Shown here: in pieces, positions 25,901 through 36,931 of the stretch | Layout of the letters: each line of letters begins with the position of its first letter | Position numbering within the stretch: position 1 is the stretch's first letter | DNA from: Sycon ciliatum | Taxonomy: Eukaryota > Porifera > Calcarea > Leucosolenida > Sycettidae | NCBI RefSeq assembly: GCF_964019385.1 | Contig: NC_088654.1 | Span: forward strand, 1,039,101-1,103,100 | DNA length: 64,000 nt | Direction of reading: 5' to 3' | Translations under genes and position numbers: made by a program | Notes under the pieces: generated by a model | Databases searched by the model: none | What the model saw: the letters and a program-made list of their open reading frames with translations, nothing else | Told to the model about the DNA's origin: nothing

Positions 25901-26232
25901 AGCGGTGGCATGTCCTGGCTTTTTGTGTTGGCTGGTGAAGATGATGGTGCCGCTGCTAAAGACGCATCCCCGGCTCCAGCGCGAGTTCGACGTTGAGTGG
26001 AAATCTCACTTGGGTAAACTCTTCTCAACCAGGCAGGGGGTTGATCGCGCCAATCCACGCTTGGGTGAAGGTCGGCGCCAGACCTAGTTGCGCTGTGTAC
26101 AGGACCATCCTGACTGGCAGCCTGAGATGTAATGCCGTTGACAACTACACCATCCACCTGGCTGTGGGTAACGCGAGTTCCGGAACTACATGTAGCGCCG
26201 TCACCCACACCAGTGCTGTGGCCACAGGACAC
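22921..26232 (-). pseudogene. Retroelement polyprotein: RT plus C-terminal PD-(D/E)XK-like nuclease, two in-frame stops
   Basis: One minus-strand frame runs about 1,100 codons with a TAG at 25492-25494 and a TAA at 24166-24168, both in frame. The N-terminal part ends with YDEIVQWRKQFFRILTGSIG. RT motifs follow: GPSGMDSACWRR, RLIALDKQPGVRPIGVGEV, VLLVDASNAFNSINR, TTQGDPLSLAFYAL and the catalytic box WYADDS near 24440. After EPHAAYAALTHGLRGRW comes a zinc-binding-like CSCGQPF...HAMYC, then a stretch NDARADIRARG...AVLDVRVFHPD...KKKLQYVEHI that resembles a restriction-like nuclease core. Similar long RTs are common in sponge and cnidarian genomes. I infer a site-directed LINE-like element but do not assign a clade. 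Confidence 0.8.
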
Positions 26233-26271
26233 CCCAGCCCCAACGCCTGGAGTGCTATTGTTGTCTTTGTA

Positions 26272-26305
26272 GCTATAATAATAATAATTTTAATAATAAT
26301 TTCAA
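26272..26305. repeat. (ATA)n microsatellite
   Basis: Short imperfect ATA/TAA tract between the retroelement 5' end and the next foldback. Confidence 0.8.
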
Positions 26306-26337
26306 ATGGTGAACGGTACTATTCGGCCAATAAAATG

Positions 26338-26741
26338 TAAAGAACTCTTTCTCTCCTCTCCTCCATGCGCTCTCACAGCCGACTCACTGCTACCCTCCGT
26401 AGCCATTACACACACCAACCAAGAAGGGGTTGCAGGTAGATACTGAAATTCCTCCTGACAGCTGTTTCGCTGTTTTGCTGGAGAATTGTAACTTCTCATT
26501 CTCACACTTTGCCCGTAATCTTGCGCCCATGTTTTGTAGTATAAATCTGACCATCTCCACCTGATATCATTCTATTCAATATCACTTTCTCTGATGAGCC
26601 TTATGAAGGCGCAACAGCTGTCAGGAGGAATTTCAGTATCTACCTGCAACCCTTTCTTGGTTGGTGTGTGTAATGGCTACCGAGGGTAGCAGTGAGTCGG
26701 CTGTGAGAGCGCATGGAGGAGAGGAGAGGAAGAGTTCTTTA
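26338..26741. repeat. Foldback with hammerhead-like core in its loop
   Basis: Arms of about 130 bp (26338-26467 and 26612-26741) are inverted copies with a few differences. The loop carries CTGATGA (26591-26597), a GCC/GGC stem, then GCAAC and the palindromic ACAGCTGT before C26622. This is the layout of a type I hammerhead, but the invariant GAAA reads GCAA, so self-cleavage is unlikely. The arm edge would form stem I. Confidence 0.75.
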
Positions 26742-26742
26742 A

Positions 26743-27353
26743 CCCTTTGGAGTCCGTAACTTTCTTGCTTCCGCAGAATTTGTGGCAGTCACGAAAATGC
26801 GCACTTCCAACATAACTTTGGTTCTACTTCACCGATTTTGAAGATCTTGGGCTCGTTGGAAAGCTCTTGATGAGAGGAATACAATGAGCCCAAACTCGCC
26901 AAGAGAACTATTCATTGTCCGCCACAACGCGGCTCAAACGCGAGTCCAGCTCCAGATCTGAGACGAAATCGGTCTCCTGTAGCCATTTCACTGAATCTAG
27001 CTCGGAACTGCTCACATTTTTTCGAGTAGAAGCTTACCTTGCCGTGACTTCGCGCCGCGCCGGTCCTGGCACGTGCCGCCTGTCGTGAAGCTGGGAAAAT
27101 CCCATTTTTCACGCACTGCTGACTCGCAGCACGCAGCGCAGAAATTTCGAACTGTTTGATCGCTCGCCGCTCACTAAAACTTCATCACAGAGACTTCGTA
27201 CCTGTTCGAGGCGATAGCTGAGAGTTTTCTCTACCATCTAGACCCTTCGATTGTTGAATTTGGTCAAGATTTGGCCGAGAACCGAAAGTTTGACTGCGCC
27301 CACATGCATACAAAATGCCCATGGTTCGGAATCGAACCATGGACTCCAAAGGG
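26743..27353. mobile_element. MITE with TTAA target duplication (piggyBac-like)
   Basis: TTAA at 26739-26742 and 27354-27357 brackets a 611-bp sequence that begins CCCTTTGGAGTCC and ends GGACTCCAAAGGG, a perfect 13-bp terminal inverted repeat. TTAA duplication with CCC-starting ends is the piggyBac hallmark. No transposase is encoded. It inserted at the TTAA at the right edge of the preceding foldback. Confidence 0.85.
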
Positions 27354-27370
27354 TTAATAATAATAATAAT

Positions 27371-30300
27371 CTGAAGTCTGAAGAAAACGTTGAACGGTCT
27401 CTGCTTGGATGACGACTACACCATAGCTCAGTGGTTAGAGCATCGCTGGCTACAAGCGAGGGTCCCTGGTTCGAGTCCTGGTGGTGACAGTCAATTTTTT
27501 CTTCAGACTTTTCCCGTTTGTCTCTTTCCCTCAAACCAGTTAATATTTTATGACTTGGGGCTCCCCGCGTGCTAGTTTGTACGTGAAGTGTGTGGGTTAC
27601 AGTGAGGGCTGCGTCCCACCCGCCTGTGTGGATTCACAGGAAGTGTGAGTTACGAAGTCTGAAGAAAACGTTGAACGGTCTCTGCTTGGATGACGACTAC
27701 ACCATAGCTCAGTGGTTAGAGCATCGCTGGCTACAAGCGAGGGTCCCTGGTTCGAGTCCTGGTGGTGACAGTCAATTTTTTCTTCAGACTTTTCCCGTTT
27801 GTCTCTTTCCCTCAAACCAGTTAATATTTTATGACTTGGGGCTCCCCGCGTGCTAGTTTGTACGTGAAGTGTGTGGGTTACAGTGAGGGCTGCGTCCCAC
27901 CCGCCTGTGTGGATTCACAGGAAGTGTGAGTTACGAAGTCTGAAGAAAACGTTGAACGGTCTCTGCTTGGATGACGACTACACCATAGCTCAGTGGTTAG
28001 AGCATCGCTGGCTACAAGCGAGGGTCCCTGGTTCGAGTCCTGGTGGTGACAGTCAATTTTTTCTTCAGACTTTTCCCGTTTGTCTCTTTCCCTCAAACCA
28101 GTTAATATTTTATGACTTGGGGCTCCCCGCGTGCTAGTTTGTACGTGAAGTGTGTGGGTTACAGTGAGGGCTGCGTCCCACCCGCCTGTGTGGATTCACA
28201 GGAAGTGTGAGTTACGAAGTCTGAAGAAAACGTTGAACGGTCTCTGCTTGGATGACGACTACACCATAGCTCAGTGGTTAGAGCATCGCTGGCTACAAGC
28301 GAGGGTCCCTGGTTCGAGTCCTGGTGGTGACAGTCAATTTTTTCTTCAGACTTTTCCCGTTTGTCTCTTTCCCTCAAACCAGTTAATATTTTATGACTTG
28401 GGGCTCCCCGCGTGCTAGTTTGTACGTGAAGTGTGTGGGTTACAGTGAGGGCTGCGTCCCACCCGCCTGTGTGGATTCACAGGAAGTGTGAGTTACGAAG
28501 TCTGAAGAAAACGTTGAACGGTCTCTGCTTGGATGACGACTACACCATAGCTCAGTGGTTAGAGCATCGCTGGCTGCAAGCGAGGGTCCCTGGTTCGAGT
28601 CCTGGTGGTGACAGTCAATTTTTTCTTCAGACTTTTCCCGTTTGTCTCTTTCCCTCAAACCAGTTAATATTTTATGACTTGGGGCTCCCCGCGTGCTAGT
28701 TTGTACGTGAAGTGTGTGGGTTACAGTGAGGGCTGCGTCCCACCCGCCTGTGTGGATTCACAGGAAGTGTGAGTTACGAAGTCTGAAGAAAACGTTGAAC
28801 GGTCTCTGCTTGGATGACGACTACACCATAGCTCAGTGGTTAGAGCATCGCTGGCTACAAGCGAGGGTCCCTGGTTCGAGTCCTGGTGGTGACAGTCAAT
28901 TTTTTCTTCAGACTTTTCCCGTTTGTCTCTTTCCCTCAAACCAGTTAATATTTTATGACTTGGGGCTCCCCGCGTGCTAGTTTGTACGTGAAGTGTGTGG
29001 GTTACAGTGAGGGCTGCGTCCCACCCGCCTGTGTGGATTCACAGGAAGTGTGAGTTACGAAGTCTGAAGAAAACGTTGAACGGTCTCTGCTTGGATGACG
29101 ACTACACCATAGCTCAGTGGTTAGAGCATCGCTGGCTACAAGCGAGGGTCCCTGGTTCGAGTCCTGGTGGTGACAGTCAATTTTTTCTTCAGACTTTTCC
29201 CGTTTGTCTCTTTCCCTCAAACCAGTTAATATTTTATGACTTGGGGCTCCCCGCGTGCTAGTTTGTACGTGAAGTGTGTGGGTTACAGTGAGGGCTGCGT
29301 CCCACCCGCCTGTGTGGATTCACAGGAAGTGTGAGTTACGAAGTCTGAAGAAAACGTTGAACGGTCTCTGCTTGGATGACGACTACACCATAGCTCAGTG
29401 GTTAGAGCATCGCTGGCTACAAGCGAGGGTCCCTGGTTCGAGTCCTGGTGGTGACAGTCAATTTTTTCTTCAGACTTTTCCCGTTTGTCTCTTTCCCTCA
29501 AACCAGTTAATATTTTATGACTTGGGGCTCCCCGCGTGCTAGTTTGTACGTGAAGTGTGTGGGTTACAGTGAGGGCTGCGTCCCACCCGCCTGTGTGGAT
29601 TCACAGGAAGTGTGAGTTACGAAGTCTGAAGAAAACGTTGAACGGTCTCTGCTTGGATGACGACTACACCATAGCTCAGTGGTTAGAGCATCGCTGGCTA
29701 CAAGCGAGGGTCCCTGGTTCGAGTCCTGGTGGTGACAGTCAATTTTTTCTTCAGACTTTTCCCGTTTGTCTCTTTCCCTCAAACCAGTTAATATTTTATG
29801 ACTTGGGGCTCCCCGCGTGCTAGTTTGTACGTGAAGTGTGTGGGTTACAGTGAGGGCTGCGTCCCACCCGCCTGTGTGGATTCACAGGAAGTGTGAGTTA
29901 CGAAGTCTGAAGAAAACGTTGAACGGTCTCTGCTTGGATGACGACTACACCATAGCTCAGTGGTTAGAGCATCGCTGGCTACAAGCGAGGGTCCCTGGTT
30001 CGAGTCCTGGTGGTGACAGTCAATTTTTTCTTCAGACTTTTCCCGTTTGTCTCTTTCCCTCAAACCAGTTAATATTTTATGACTTGGGGCTCCCCGCGTG
30101 CTAGTTTGTACGTGAAGTGTGTGGGTTACAGTGAGGGCTGCGTCCCACCCGCCTGTGTGGATTCACAGGAAGTGTGAGTTACGAAGTCTGAAGAAAACGT
30201 TGAACGGTCTCTGCTTGGATGACGACTACACCATAGCTCAGTGGTTAGAGCATCGCTGGCTGCAAGCGAGGGTCCCTGGTTCGAGTCCTGGTGGTGACAG

Positions 30301-33300
30301 TCAATTTTTTCTTCAGACTTTTCCCGTTTGTCTCTTTCCCTCAAACCAGTTAATATTTTATGACTTGGGGCTCCCCGCGTGCTAGTTTGTACGTGAAGTG
30401 TGTGGGTTACAGTGAGGGCTGCGTCCCACCCGCCTGTGTGGATTCACAGGAAGTGTGAGTTACGAAGTCTGAAGAAAACGTTGAACGGTCTCTGCTTGGA
30501 TGACGACTACACCATAGCTCAGTGGTTAGAGCATCGCTGGCTACAAGCGAGGGTCCCTGGTTCGAGTCCTGGTGGTGACAGTCAATTTTTTCTTCAGACT
30601 TTTCCCGTTTGTCTCTTTCCCTCAAACCAGTTAATATTTTATGACTTGGGGCTCCCCGCGTGCTAGTTTGTACGTGAAGTGTGTGGGTTACAGTGAGGGC
30701 TGCGTCCCACCCGCCTGTGTGGATTCACAGGAAGTGTGAGTTACGAAGTCTGAAGAAAACGTTGAACGGTCTCTGCTTGGATGACGACTACACCATAGCT
30801 CAGTGGTTAGAGCATCGCTGGCTACAAGCGAGGGTCCCTGGTTCGAGTCCTGGTGGTGACAGTCAATTTTTTCTTCAGACTTTTCCCGTTTGTCTCTTTC
30901 CCTCAAACCAGTTAATATTTTATGACTTGGGGCTCCCCGCGTGCTAGTTTGTACGTGAAGTGTGTGGGTTACAGTGAGGGCTGCGTCCCACCCGCCTGTG
31001 TGGATTCACAGGAAGTGTGAGTTACGAAGTCTGAAGAAAACGTTGAACGGTCTCTGCTTGGATGACGACTACACCATAGCTCAGTGGTTAGAGCATCGCT
31101 GGCTACAAGCGAGGGTCCCTGGTTCGAGTCCTGGTGGTGACAGTCAATTTTTTCTTCAGACTTTTCCCGTTTGTCTCTTTCCCTCAAACCAGTTAATATT
31201 TTATGACTTGGGGCTCCCCGCGTGCTAGTTTGTACGTGAAGTGTGTGGGTTACAGTGAGGGCTGCGTCCCACCCGCCTGTGTGGATTCACAGGAAGTGTG
31301 AGTTACGAAGTCTGAAGAAAACGTTGAACGGTCTCTGCTTGGATGACGACTACACCATAGCTCAGTGGTTAGAGCATCGCTGGCTACAAGCGAGGGTCCC
31401 TGGTTCGAGTCCTGGTGGTGACAGTCAATTTTTTCTTCAGACTTTTCCCGTTTGTCTCTTTCCCTCAAACCAGTTAATATTTTATGACTTGGGGCTCCCC
31501 GCGTGCTAGTTTGTACGTGAAGTGTGTGGGTTACAGTGAGGGCTGCGTCCCACCCGCCTGTGTGGATTCACAGGAAGTGTGAGTTACGAAGTCTGAAGAA
31601 AACGTTGAACGGTCTCTGCTTGGATGACGACTACACCATAGCTCAGTGGTTAGAGCATCGCTGGCTGCAAGCGAGGGTCCCTGGTTCGAGTCCTGGTGGT
31701 GACAGTCAATTTTTTCTTCAGACTTTTCCCGTTTGTCTCTTTCCCTCAAACCAGTTAATATTTTATGACTTGGGGCTCCCCGCGTGCTAGTTTGTACGTG
31801 AAGTGTGTGGGTTACAGTGAGGGCTGCGTCCCACCCGCCTGTGTGGATTCACAGGAAGTGTGAGTTACGAAGTCTGAAGAAAACGTTGAACGGTCTCTGC
31901 TTGGATGACGACTACACCATAGCTCAGTGGTTAGAGCATCGCTGGCTACAAGCGAGGGTCCCTGGTTCGAGTCCTGGTGGTGACAGTCAATTTTTTCTTC
32001 AGACTTTTCCCGTTTGTCTCTTTCCCTCAAACCAGTTAATATTTTATGACTTGGGGCTCCCCGCGTGCTAGTTTGTACGTGAAGTGTGTGGGTTACAGTG
32101 AGGGCTGCGTCCCACCCGCCTGTGTGGATTCACAGGAAGTGTGAGTTACGAAGTCTGAAGAAAACGTTGAACGGTCTCTGCTTGGATGACGACTACACCA
32201 TAGCTCAGTGGTTAGAGCATCGCTGGCTACAAGCGAGGGTCCCTGGTTCGAGTCCTGGTGGTGACAGTCAATTTTTTCTTCAGACTTTTCCCGTTTGTCT
32301 CTTTCCCTCAAACCAGTTAATATTTTATGACTTGGGGCTCCCCGCGTGCTAGTTTGTACGTGAAGTGTGTGGGTTACAGTGAGGGCTGCGTCCCACCCGC
32401 CTGTGTGGATTCACAGGAAGTGTGAGTTACGAAGTCTGAAGAAAACGTTGAACGGTCTCTGCTTGGATGACGACTACACCATAGCTCAGTGGTTAGAGCA
32501 TCGCTGGCTACAAGCGAGGGTCCCTGGTTCGAGTCCTGGTGGTGACAGTCAATTTTTTCTTCAGACTTTTCCCGTTTGTCTCTTTCCCTCAAACCAGTTA
32601 ATATTTTATGACTTGGGGCTCCCCGCGTGCTAGTTTGTACGTGAAGTGTGTGGGTTACAGTGAGGGCTGCGTCCCACCCGCCTGTGTGGATTCACAGGAA
32701 GTGTGAGTTACGAAGTCTGAAGAAAACGTTGAACGGTCTCTGCTTGGATGACGACTACACCATAGCTCAGTGGTTAGAGCATCGCTGGCTACAAGCGAGG
32801 GTCCCTGGTTCGAGTCCTGGTGGTGACAGTCAATTTTTTCTTCAGACTTTTCCCGTTTGTCTCTTTCCCTCAAACCAGTTAATATTTTATGACTTGGGGC
32901 TCCCCGCGTGCTAGTTTGTACGTGAAGTGTGTGGGTTACAGTGAGGGCTGCGTCCCACCCGCCTGTGTGGATTCACAGGAAGTGTGAGTTACGAAGTCTG
33001 AAGAAAACGTTGAACGGTCTCTGCTTGGATGACGACTACACCATAGCTCAGTGGTTAGAGCATCGCTGGCTACAAGCGAGGGTCCCTGGTTCGAGTCCTG
33101 GTGGTGACAGTCAATTTTTTCTTCAGACTTTTCCCGTTTGTCTCTTTCCCTCAAACCAGTTAATATTTTATGACTTGGGGCTCCCCGCGTGCTAGTTTGT
33201 ACGTGAAGTGTGTGGGTTACAGTGAGGGCTGCGTCCCACCCGCCTGTGTGGATTCACAGGAAGTGTGAGTTACGAAGTCTGAAGAAAACGTTGAACGGTC

Positions 33301-34848
33301 TCTGCTTGGATGACGACTACACCATAGCTCAGTGGTTAGAGCATCGCTGGCTGCAAGCGAGGGTCCCTGGTTCGAGTCCTGGTGGTGACAGTCAATTTTT
33401 TCTTCAGACTTTTCCCGTTTGTCTCTTTCCCTCAAACCAGTTAATATTTTATGACTTGGGGCTCCCCGCGTGCTAGTTTGTACGTGAAGTGTGTGGGTTA
33501 CAGTGAGGGCTGCGTCCCACCCGCCTGTGTGGATTCACAGGAAGTGTGAGTTACGAAGTCTGAAGAAAACGTTGAACGGTCTCTGCTTGGATGACGACTA
33601 CACCATAGCTCAGTGGTTAGAGCATCGCTGGCTACAAGCGAGGGTCCCTGGTTCGAGTCCTGGTGGTGACAGTCAATTTTTTCTTCAGACTTTTCCCGTT
33701 TGTCTCTTTCCCTCAAACCAGTTAATATTTTATGACTTGGGGCTCCCCGCGTGCTAGTTTGTACGTGAAGTGTGTGGGTTACAGTGAGGGCTGCGTCCCA
33801 CCCGCCTGTGTGGATTCACAGGAAGTGTGAGTTACGAAGTCTGAAGAAAACGTTGAACGGTCTCTGCTTGGATGACGACTACACCATAGCTCAGTGGTTA
33901 GAGCATCGCTGGCTACAAGCGAGGGTCCCTGGTTCGAGTCCTGGTGGTGACAGTCAATTTTTTCTTCAGACTTTTCCCGTTTGTCTCTTTCCCTCAAACC
34001 AGTTAATATTTTATGACTTGGGGCTCCCCGCGTGCTAGTTTGTACGTGAAGTGTGTGGGTTACAGTGAGGGCTGCGTCCCACCCGCCTGTGTGGATTCAC
34101 AGGAAGTGTGAGTTACGAAGTCTGAAGAAAACGTTGAACGGTCTCTGCTTGGATGACGACTACACCATAGCTCAGTGGTTAGAGCATCGCTGGCTACAAG
34201 CGAGGGTCCCTGGTTCGAGTCCTGGTGGTGACAGTCAATTTTTTCTTCAGACTTTTCCCGTTTGTCTCTTTCCCTCAAACCAGTTAATATTTTATGACTT
34301 GGGGCTCCCCGCGTGCTAGTTTGTACGTGAAGTGTGTGGGTTACAGTGAGGGCTGCGTCCCACCCGCCTGTGTGGATTCACAGGAAGTGTGAGTTACGAA
34401 GTCTGAAGAAAACGTTGAACGGTCTCTGCTTGGATGACGACTACACCATAGCTCAGTGGTTAGAGCATCGCTGGCTACAAGCGAGGGTCCCTGGTTCGAG
34501 TCCTGGTGGTGACAGTCAATTTTTTCTTCAGACTTTTCCCGTTTGTCTCTTTCCCTCAAACCAGTTAATATTTTATGACTTGGGGCTCCCCGCGTGCTAG
34601 TTTGTACGTGAAGTGTGTGGGTTACAGTGAGGGCTGCGTCCCACCCGCCTGTGTGGATTCACAGGAAGTGTGAGTTACGAAGTCTGAAGAAAACGTTGAA
34701 CGGTCTCTGCTTGGATGACGACTACACCATAGCTCAGTGGTTAGAGCATCGCTGGCTACAAGCGAGGGTCCCTGGTTCGAGTCCTGGTGGTGACAGTCAA
34801 TTTTTTCTTCAGACTTTTCCCGTTTGTCTCTTTCCCTCAAACCAGTTA
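27371..34848 (+). repeat. Tandem array of 27 tRNA-derived units, 281 bp each
   Basis: A 281-bp unit repeats 27 times with almost no variation. Each unit has a tRNA-like core with A box TAGCTCAGTGG and B box GGTTCGAGTCC, a T6 run just downstream, a 14-bp inverted repeat AAGTCTGAAGAAAA around the core, and a unique tail (gtctctttccctcaaaccag to ttcacaggaagtgtgag). Single dispersed copies at 55.8, 62.3 and 62.6 kb show that the unit is a SINE that was later tandemly amplified. Units 5, 11, 16 and 22 share one A-to-G change in the anticodon loop, giving an 11-unit higher-order period. Both array ends adjoin ATA/AAT microsatellites. Confidence 0.93.
27417..27488 (+). ncRNA. tRNA-like core, first of 27 (one every 281 bp to 34723-34794)
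   Basis: The 72-nt core folds as a tRNA: D stem GCTC/GAGC, anticodon stem TCGCT/AGCGA with a 7-nt loop GGCTACA, five-base variable loop, T arm with TTCGAGT loop and one T-T mismatch, and acceptor with five of seven pairs. The triplet in the anticodon position is CTA (CTG in units 5, 11, 16, 22). Position 33 is G instead of the near-universal U and the acceptor end is unpaired, so a decoding tRNA is unlikely. The internal pol III promoter and the T6 terminator (27495-27500) look intact, so short pol III transcripts are plausible. Confidence 0.8.
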
Positions 34849-34882
34849 ATAAATAATAATAATAATATTAATAATAATAGTA
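34846..34882. repeat. (AAT)n microsatellite
   Basis: Replaces the normal unit tail at the right end of the SINE array. Confidence 0.85.
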
Positions 34883-35009
34883 TTTGATAACCGCAATCAG
34901 TAATACAAGCTGGATCGACATTTGGGTACACTTTATTCATATAATGTAAAACTTTGGAGACAATGTGCAATAAAACGATGAAAATGTGAAGAAATGGTGT
35001 AGAGAAAAT

Positions 35010-35053
35010 GAGGATTCAAACAAGTTTTCGTACAACACTCATCAGGAATCTTC
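35010..35053 (-). ncRNA. Hammerhead ribozyme, type I, intact fold
   Basis: On the minus strand: stem I GATTC/GAATC (plus two outer pairs), CTGATGA (35045-35039), a short stem II GTG-UUG-TAC, GAAA, stem III AAC/GTT with a two-base loop, and cleavage after U17 (between 35018 and 35017) in the allowed NUH context. All invariant core residues are present. It lies upstream, in inverted orientation, of Penelope-like coding sequence, as expected for the inverted terminal part of such elements. Confidence 0.75.
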
Positions 35054-35315
35054 GTTGTACTAAAGGACAATGAAAACAAAATTGAACTATTATAGAAAAT
35101 ATTAGTTAGAGAAATAACACTAAGAACAACAGCAGTGAAATTTACAAGTGTGAATTTTATCAATGAAGGCGAGAACAATAACGAATGTGTGTACTAACAC
35201 TAAATTTGCAACTGAAAAATGAACAAAGAAGAGAAAGGTACAGAGTGATAACAAACAACAGCAGTACATTACAGACCCACCCTGCATATCAGCAGCTCCC
35301 ACACCATCACCAACA

Positions 35316-35822
35316 ATGCAATATACAGCAACCACAACTAATCTACCATCCAAGCCCACTATTGAAAGACCAAGACGATCAACAGCCAACTACAACAGAA
35401 GCTACGCACTCAATGGACAAGGGCGCAAGGAGGGACGTGACAGCAGGGTGACGGCCGAGTCCCGTTCAATGGACCAAGTCAGGCGGGATAACAGAGAGAG
35501 CGGAGAGGAAGCGGATGATGGGACGTACGGCGAAGGGAGCAATGAGTCGGAGAGCGACGATTGTAGTGATCGTGAGAGTGCCGGTGAGAGTGTTAGTGGT
35601 GTGCGTAGGTTTCGTGGTAGCAAGTCTTCAGTGTACAATCATCTGTTGGCCAGTCCTGATTGTTGCAATTCGTATTCCGACTCTTCTTTCACTGTATTGT
35701 GCCGTGGTCGTCATTGTTATGGACTACAGTTAAAAGTGTTGGAAGCTATCTATCAGCGTCTGTACAAGCCTAATTTGTGTGTACAGAAGGATAGTATAAT
35801 TGGGTTGAAACTGTTCAAGTGA
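35316..35822 (+). pseudogene. Penelope-like element: C-terminal half of GIY-YIG nuclease with long insert (copy 1)
   Basis: The frame carries RPRRSTANYNRSYALNGQG, a charged Ser/Glu/Asp-rich linker, then SSVYNHLL...FTVLCRGRHC...LKVLEAIYQRLYKP and CVQKDSIIGLKLF before TGA. The C-terminal part matches the end of the frames at 54475-55467 and 57196-57558, where the first half of a GIY-YIG domain is also visible. In Penelope-like elements this endonuclease follows the RT and nicks target DNA. The RT and the GIY-YIG start are missing here, so the copy is 5' truncated. It is followed immediately by a different Penelope-like fragment. Confidence 0.7.
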
Positions 35823-35874
35823 AGTGTCATGTTTTGTGCGGCCAAGCTTGGCCGTTAATTTTCTAGGTGTAATG

Positions 35875-36491
35875 TACTGCTGTTTCCGAGAGCAGCCCCA
35901 CCAGCAGACACCACATCGGAAGGGGAAACGACAGTACACGTCACTTGTCAAGGTACCGTACTTAAATGACCAGCTTGCAAGGAGGGTTCGTCAAGTGGTC
36001 AGGTCGTTTGATAGAGATGTGCGTGTGGTCTTTACGTCCGGTCGCTCAGTAAAGAATATGATGGTCTCGTCGTCATTCAGCAAGCCACAATGCCCCAGGA
36101 CGGTACAGCGGCAGAGGGAGAAGAGGGGGCGGGGTCGGCCGGCGGAATGTCGTGCATGCGATGGTGGTCTGAAGCGTAATGTTTGTATGTCCCAAGATGT
36201 GGTGTACTCTATGAAATGTACCATCTGTCAAGAAGAATACGTCGGGGAAACAGAAAGGACAACACGCAAGAGGACTGAGGAGCACTACAGACAAGCCAAG
36301 AACGCGACATTGGAAAAGCCATGGCGAGACCATTATCGACAAAAGCAGCACACCTTCCCATCGTCACCGCAGTTCTCGCCAGCAAGCAACGGTCATAACT
36401 TGACCGCAGAATCATGGAGGCACTGTTCATGAGGAAGAGGAAGCCGGCAGTGAACAGTGACAATGGTTGGCGACTGTTGGGTAATGTGTAA
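35875..36491 (+). pseudogene. Penelope-like element: RT thumb and GIY-YIG nuclease (second family)
   Basis: VPYLNDQLARRVRQVVRSFD and VVFTSGRSVKNMMVSSS are typical of the region after the RT in Penelope-like elements. A Cys-rich linker follows, then the nuclease start VVYSMKCTICQEEYVGETER (36202-36261), with the VVY and YVG pair that corresponds to GIY and YIG. After a frameshift near 36350-36400 the domain ends DRRIMEALFMRKRKPAVNSD, including the conserved catalytic-region E and N, and stops at TAA 36489-36491. Unlike the neighbouring family there is no long acidic insert. Confidence 0.78.
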
Positions 36492-36525
36492 ATATATCTG
36501 TCATAATTTGTGCAAGAATTTTTGC

Positions 36526-36526
<1 letters not shown>

Positions 36527-36580
<54 letters not shown>
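36527..36580. repeat. (GT)n microsatellite
   Basis: About 25 GT units followed by degenerate GT-rich sequence. Confidence 0.9.
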
Positions 36581-36581
<1 letters not shown>

Positions 36582-36803
36582 TAGGTATGTGTGTGAGTGT
36601 TGCTAGAAGTGTGTATTTTTCTGCTTTGTACTCACACTAGTAATCCTGCACTATCACTGCACTATATTTTCACTTCATACATATCACAAAGAATAATAAT
36701 CTCGCTTCCTGTGGTATTGCAACATTTTACGCTATACCATCACACCTTTGGCCACTAGTACTTGTCACATACATATAAACCCCTGTTTTGTCTACAGTAG
36801 ACC

Positions 36804-36840
36804 TATTCCTGATGATGGGCCTTGCCCGAAAATTTGATCT
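36804..36840 (+). ncRNA. Hammerhead-like motif, stem I lost
   Basis: CTGATGA (36809-36815), a GGGC/GCCC stem with CTT loop and GAAA (36828-36831) are present in correct order, but no complementary stem I can be found and stem III is only two pairs. It sits downstream of the Penelope-like frame and resembles the intact ribozyme at 35.0 kb (ATTCCTGATGA shared). Likely a decayed copy. Confidence 0.5.
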
Positions 36841-36931
36841 AATGTATATCAATTGCAGTGTAGCCTAGAGACCGTTAGAGAGAGTGTGTACAAAGTGTGT
36901 GTACAAAGTGTGTGTACAGGATGTATGGATT

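Noticed and set aside
27417..27488. Genuine amber-suppressor tRNA gene (CTA anticodon)
   Set aside because: U33 is replaced by G, the acceptor stem is incomplete and the T stem has a mismatch; other copies have CTG. A tRNA-derived SINE fits better.
27597..34840. Eighty-eight- and 72-codon frames repeated in each 281-bp unit
   Set aside because: They run through the tRNA-like core and have no domain; their conservation only reflects the identical repeat units.
27371..34848. CRISPR-like regular spacing
   Set aside because: The whole 281-bp unit is repeated with no variable spacers, and the context is an animal genome; this is a tandem SINE.
36804..36840. Fully functional hammerhead
   Set aside because: The core is right but no stem I can be formed, so I list it only as a decayed motif.
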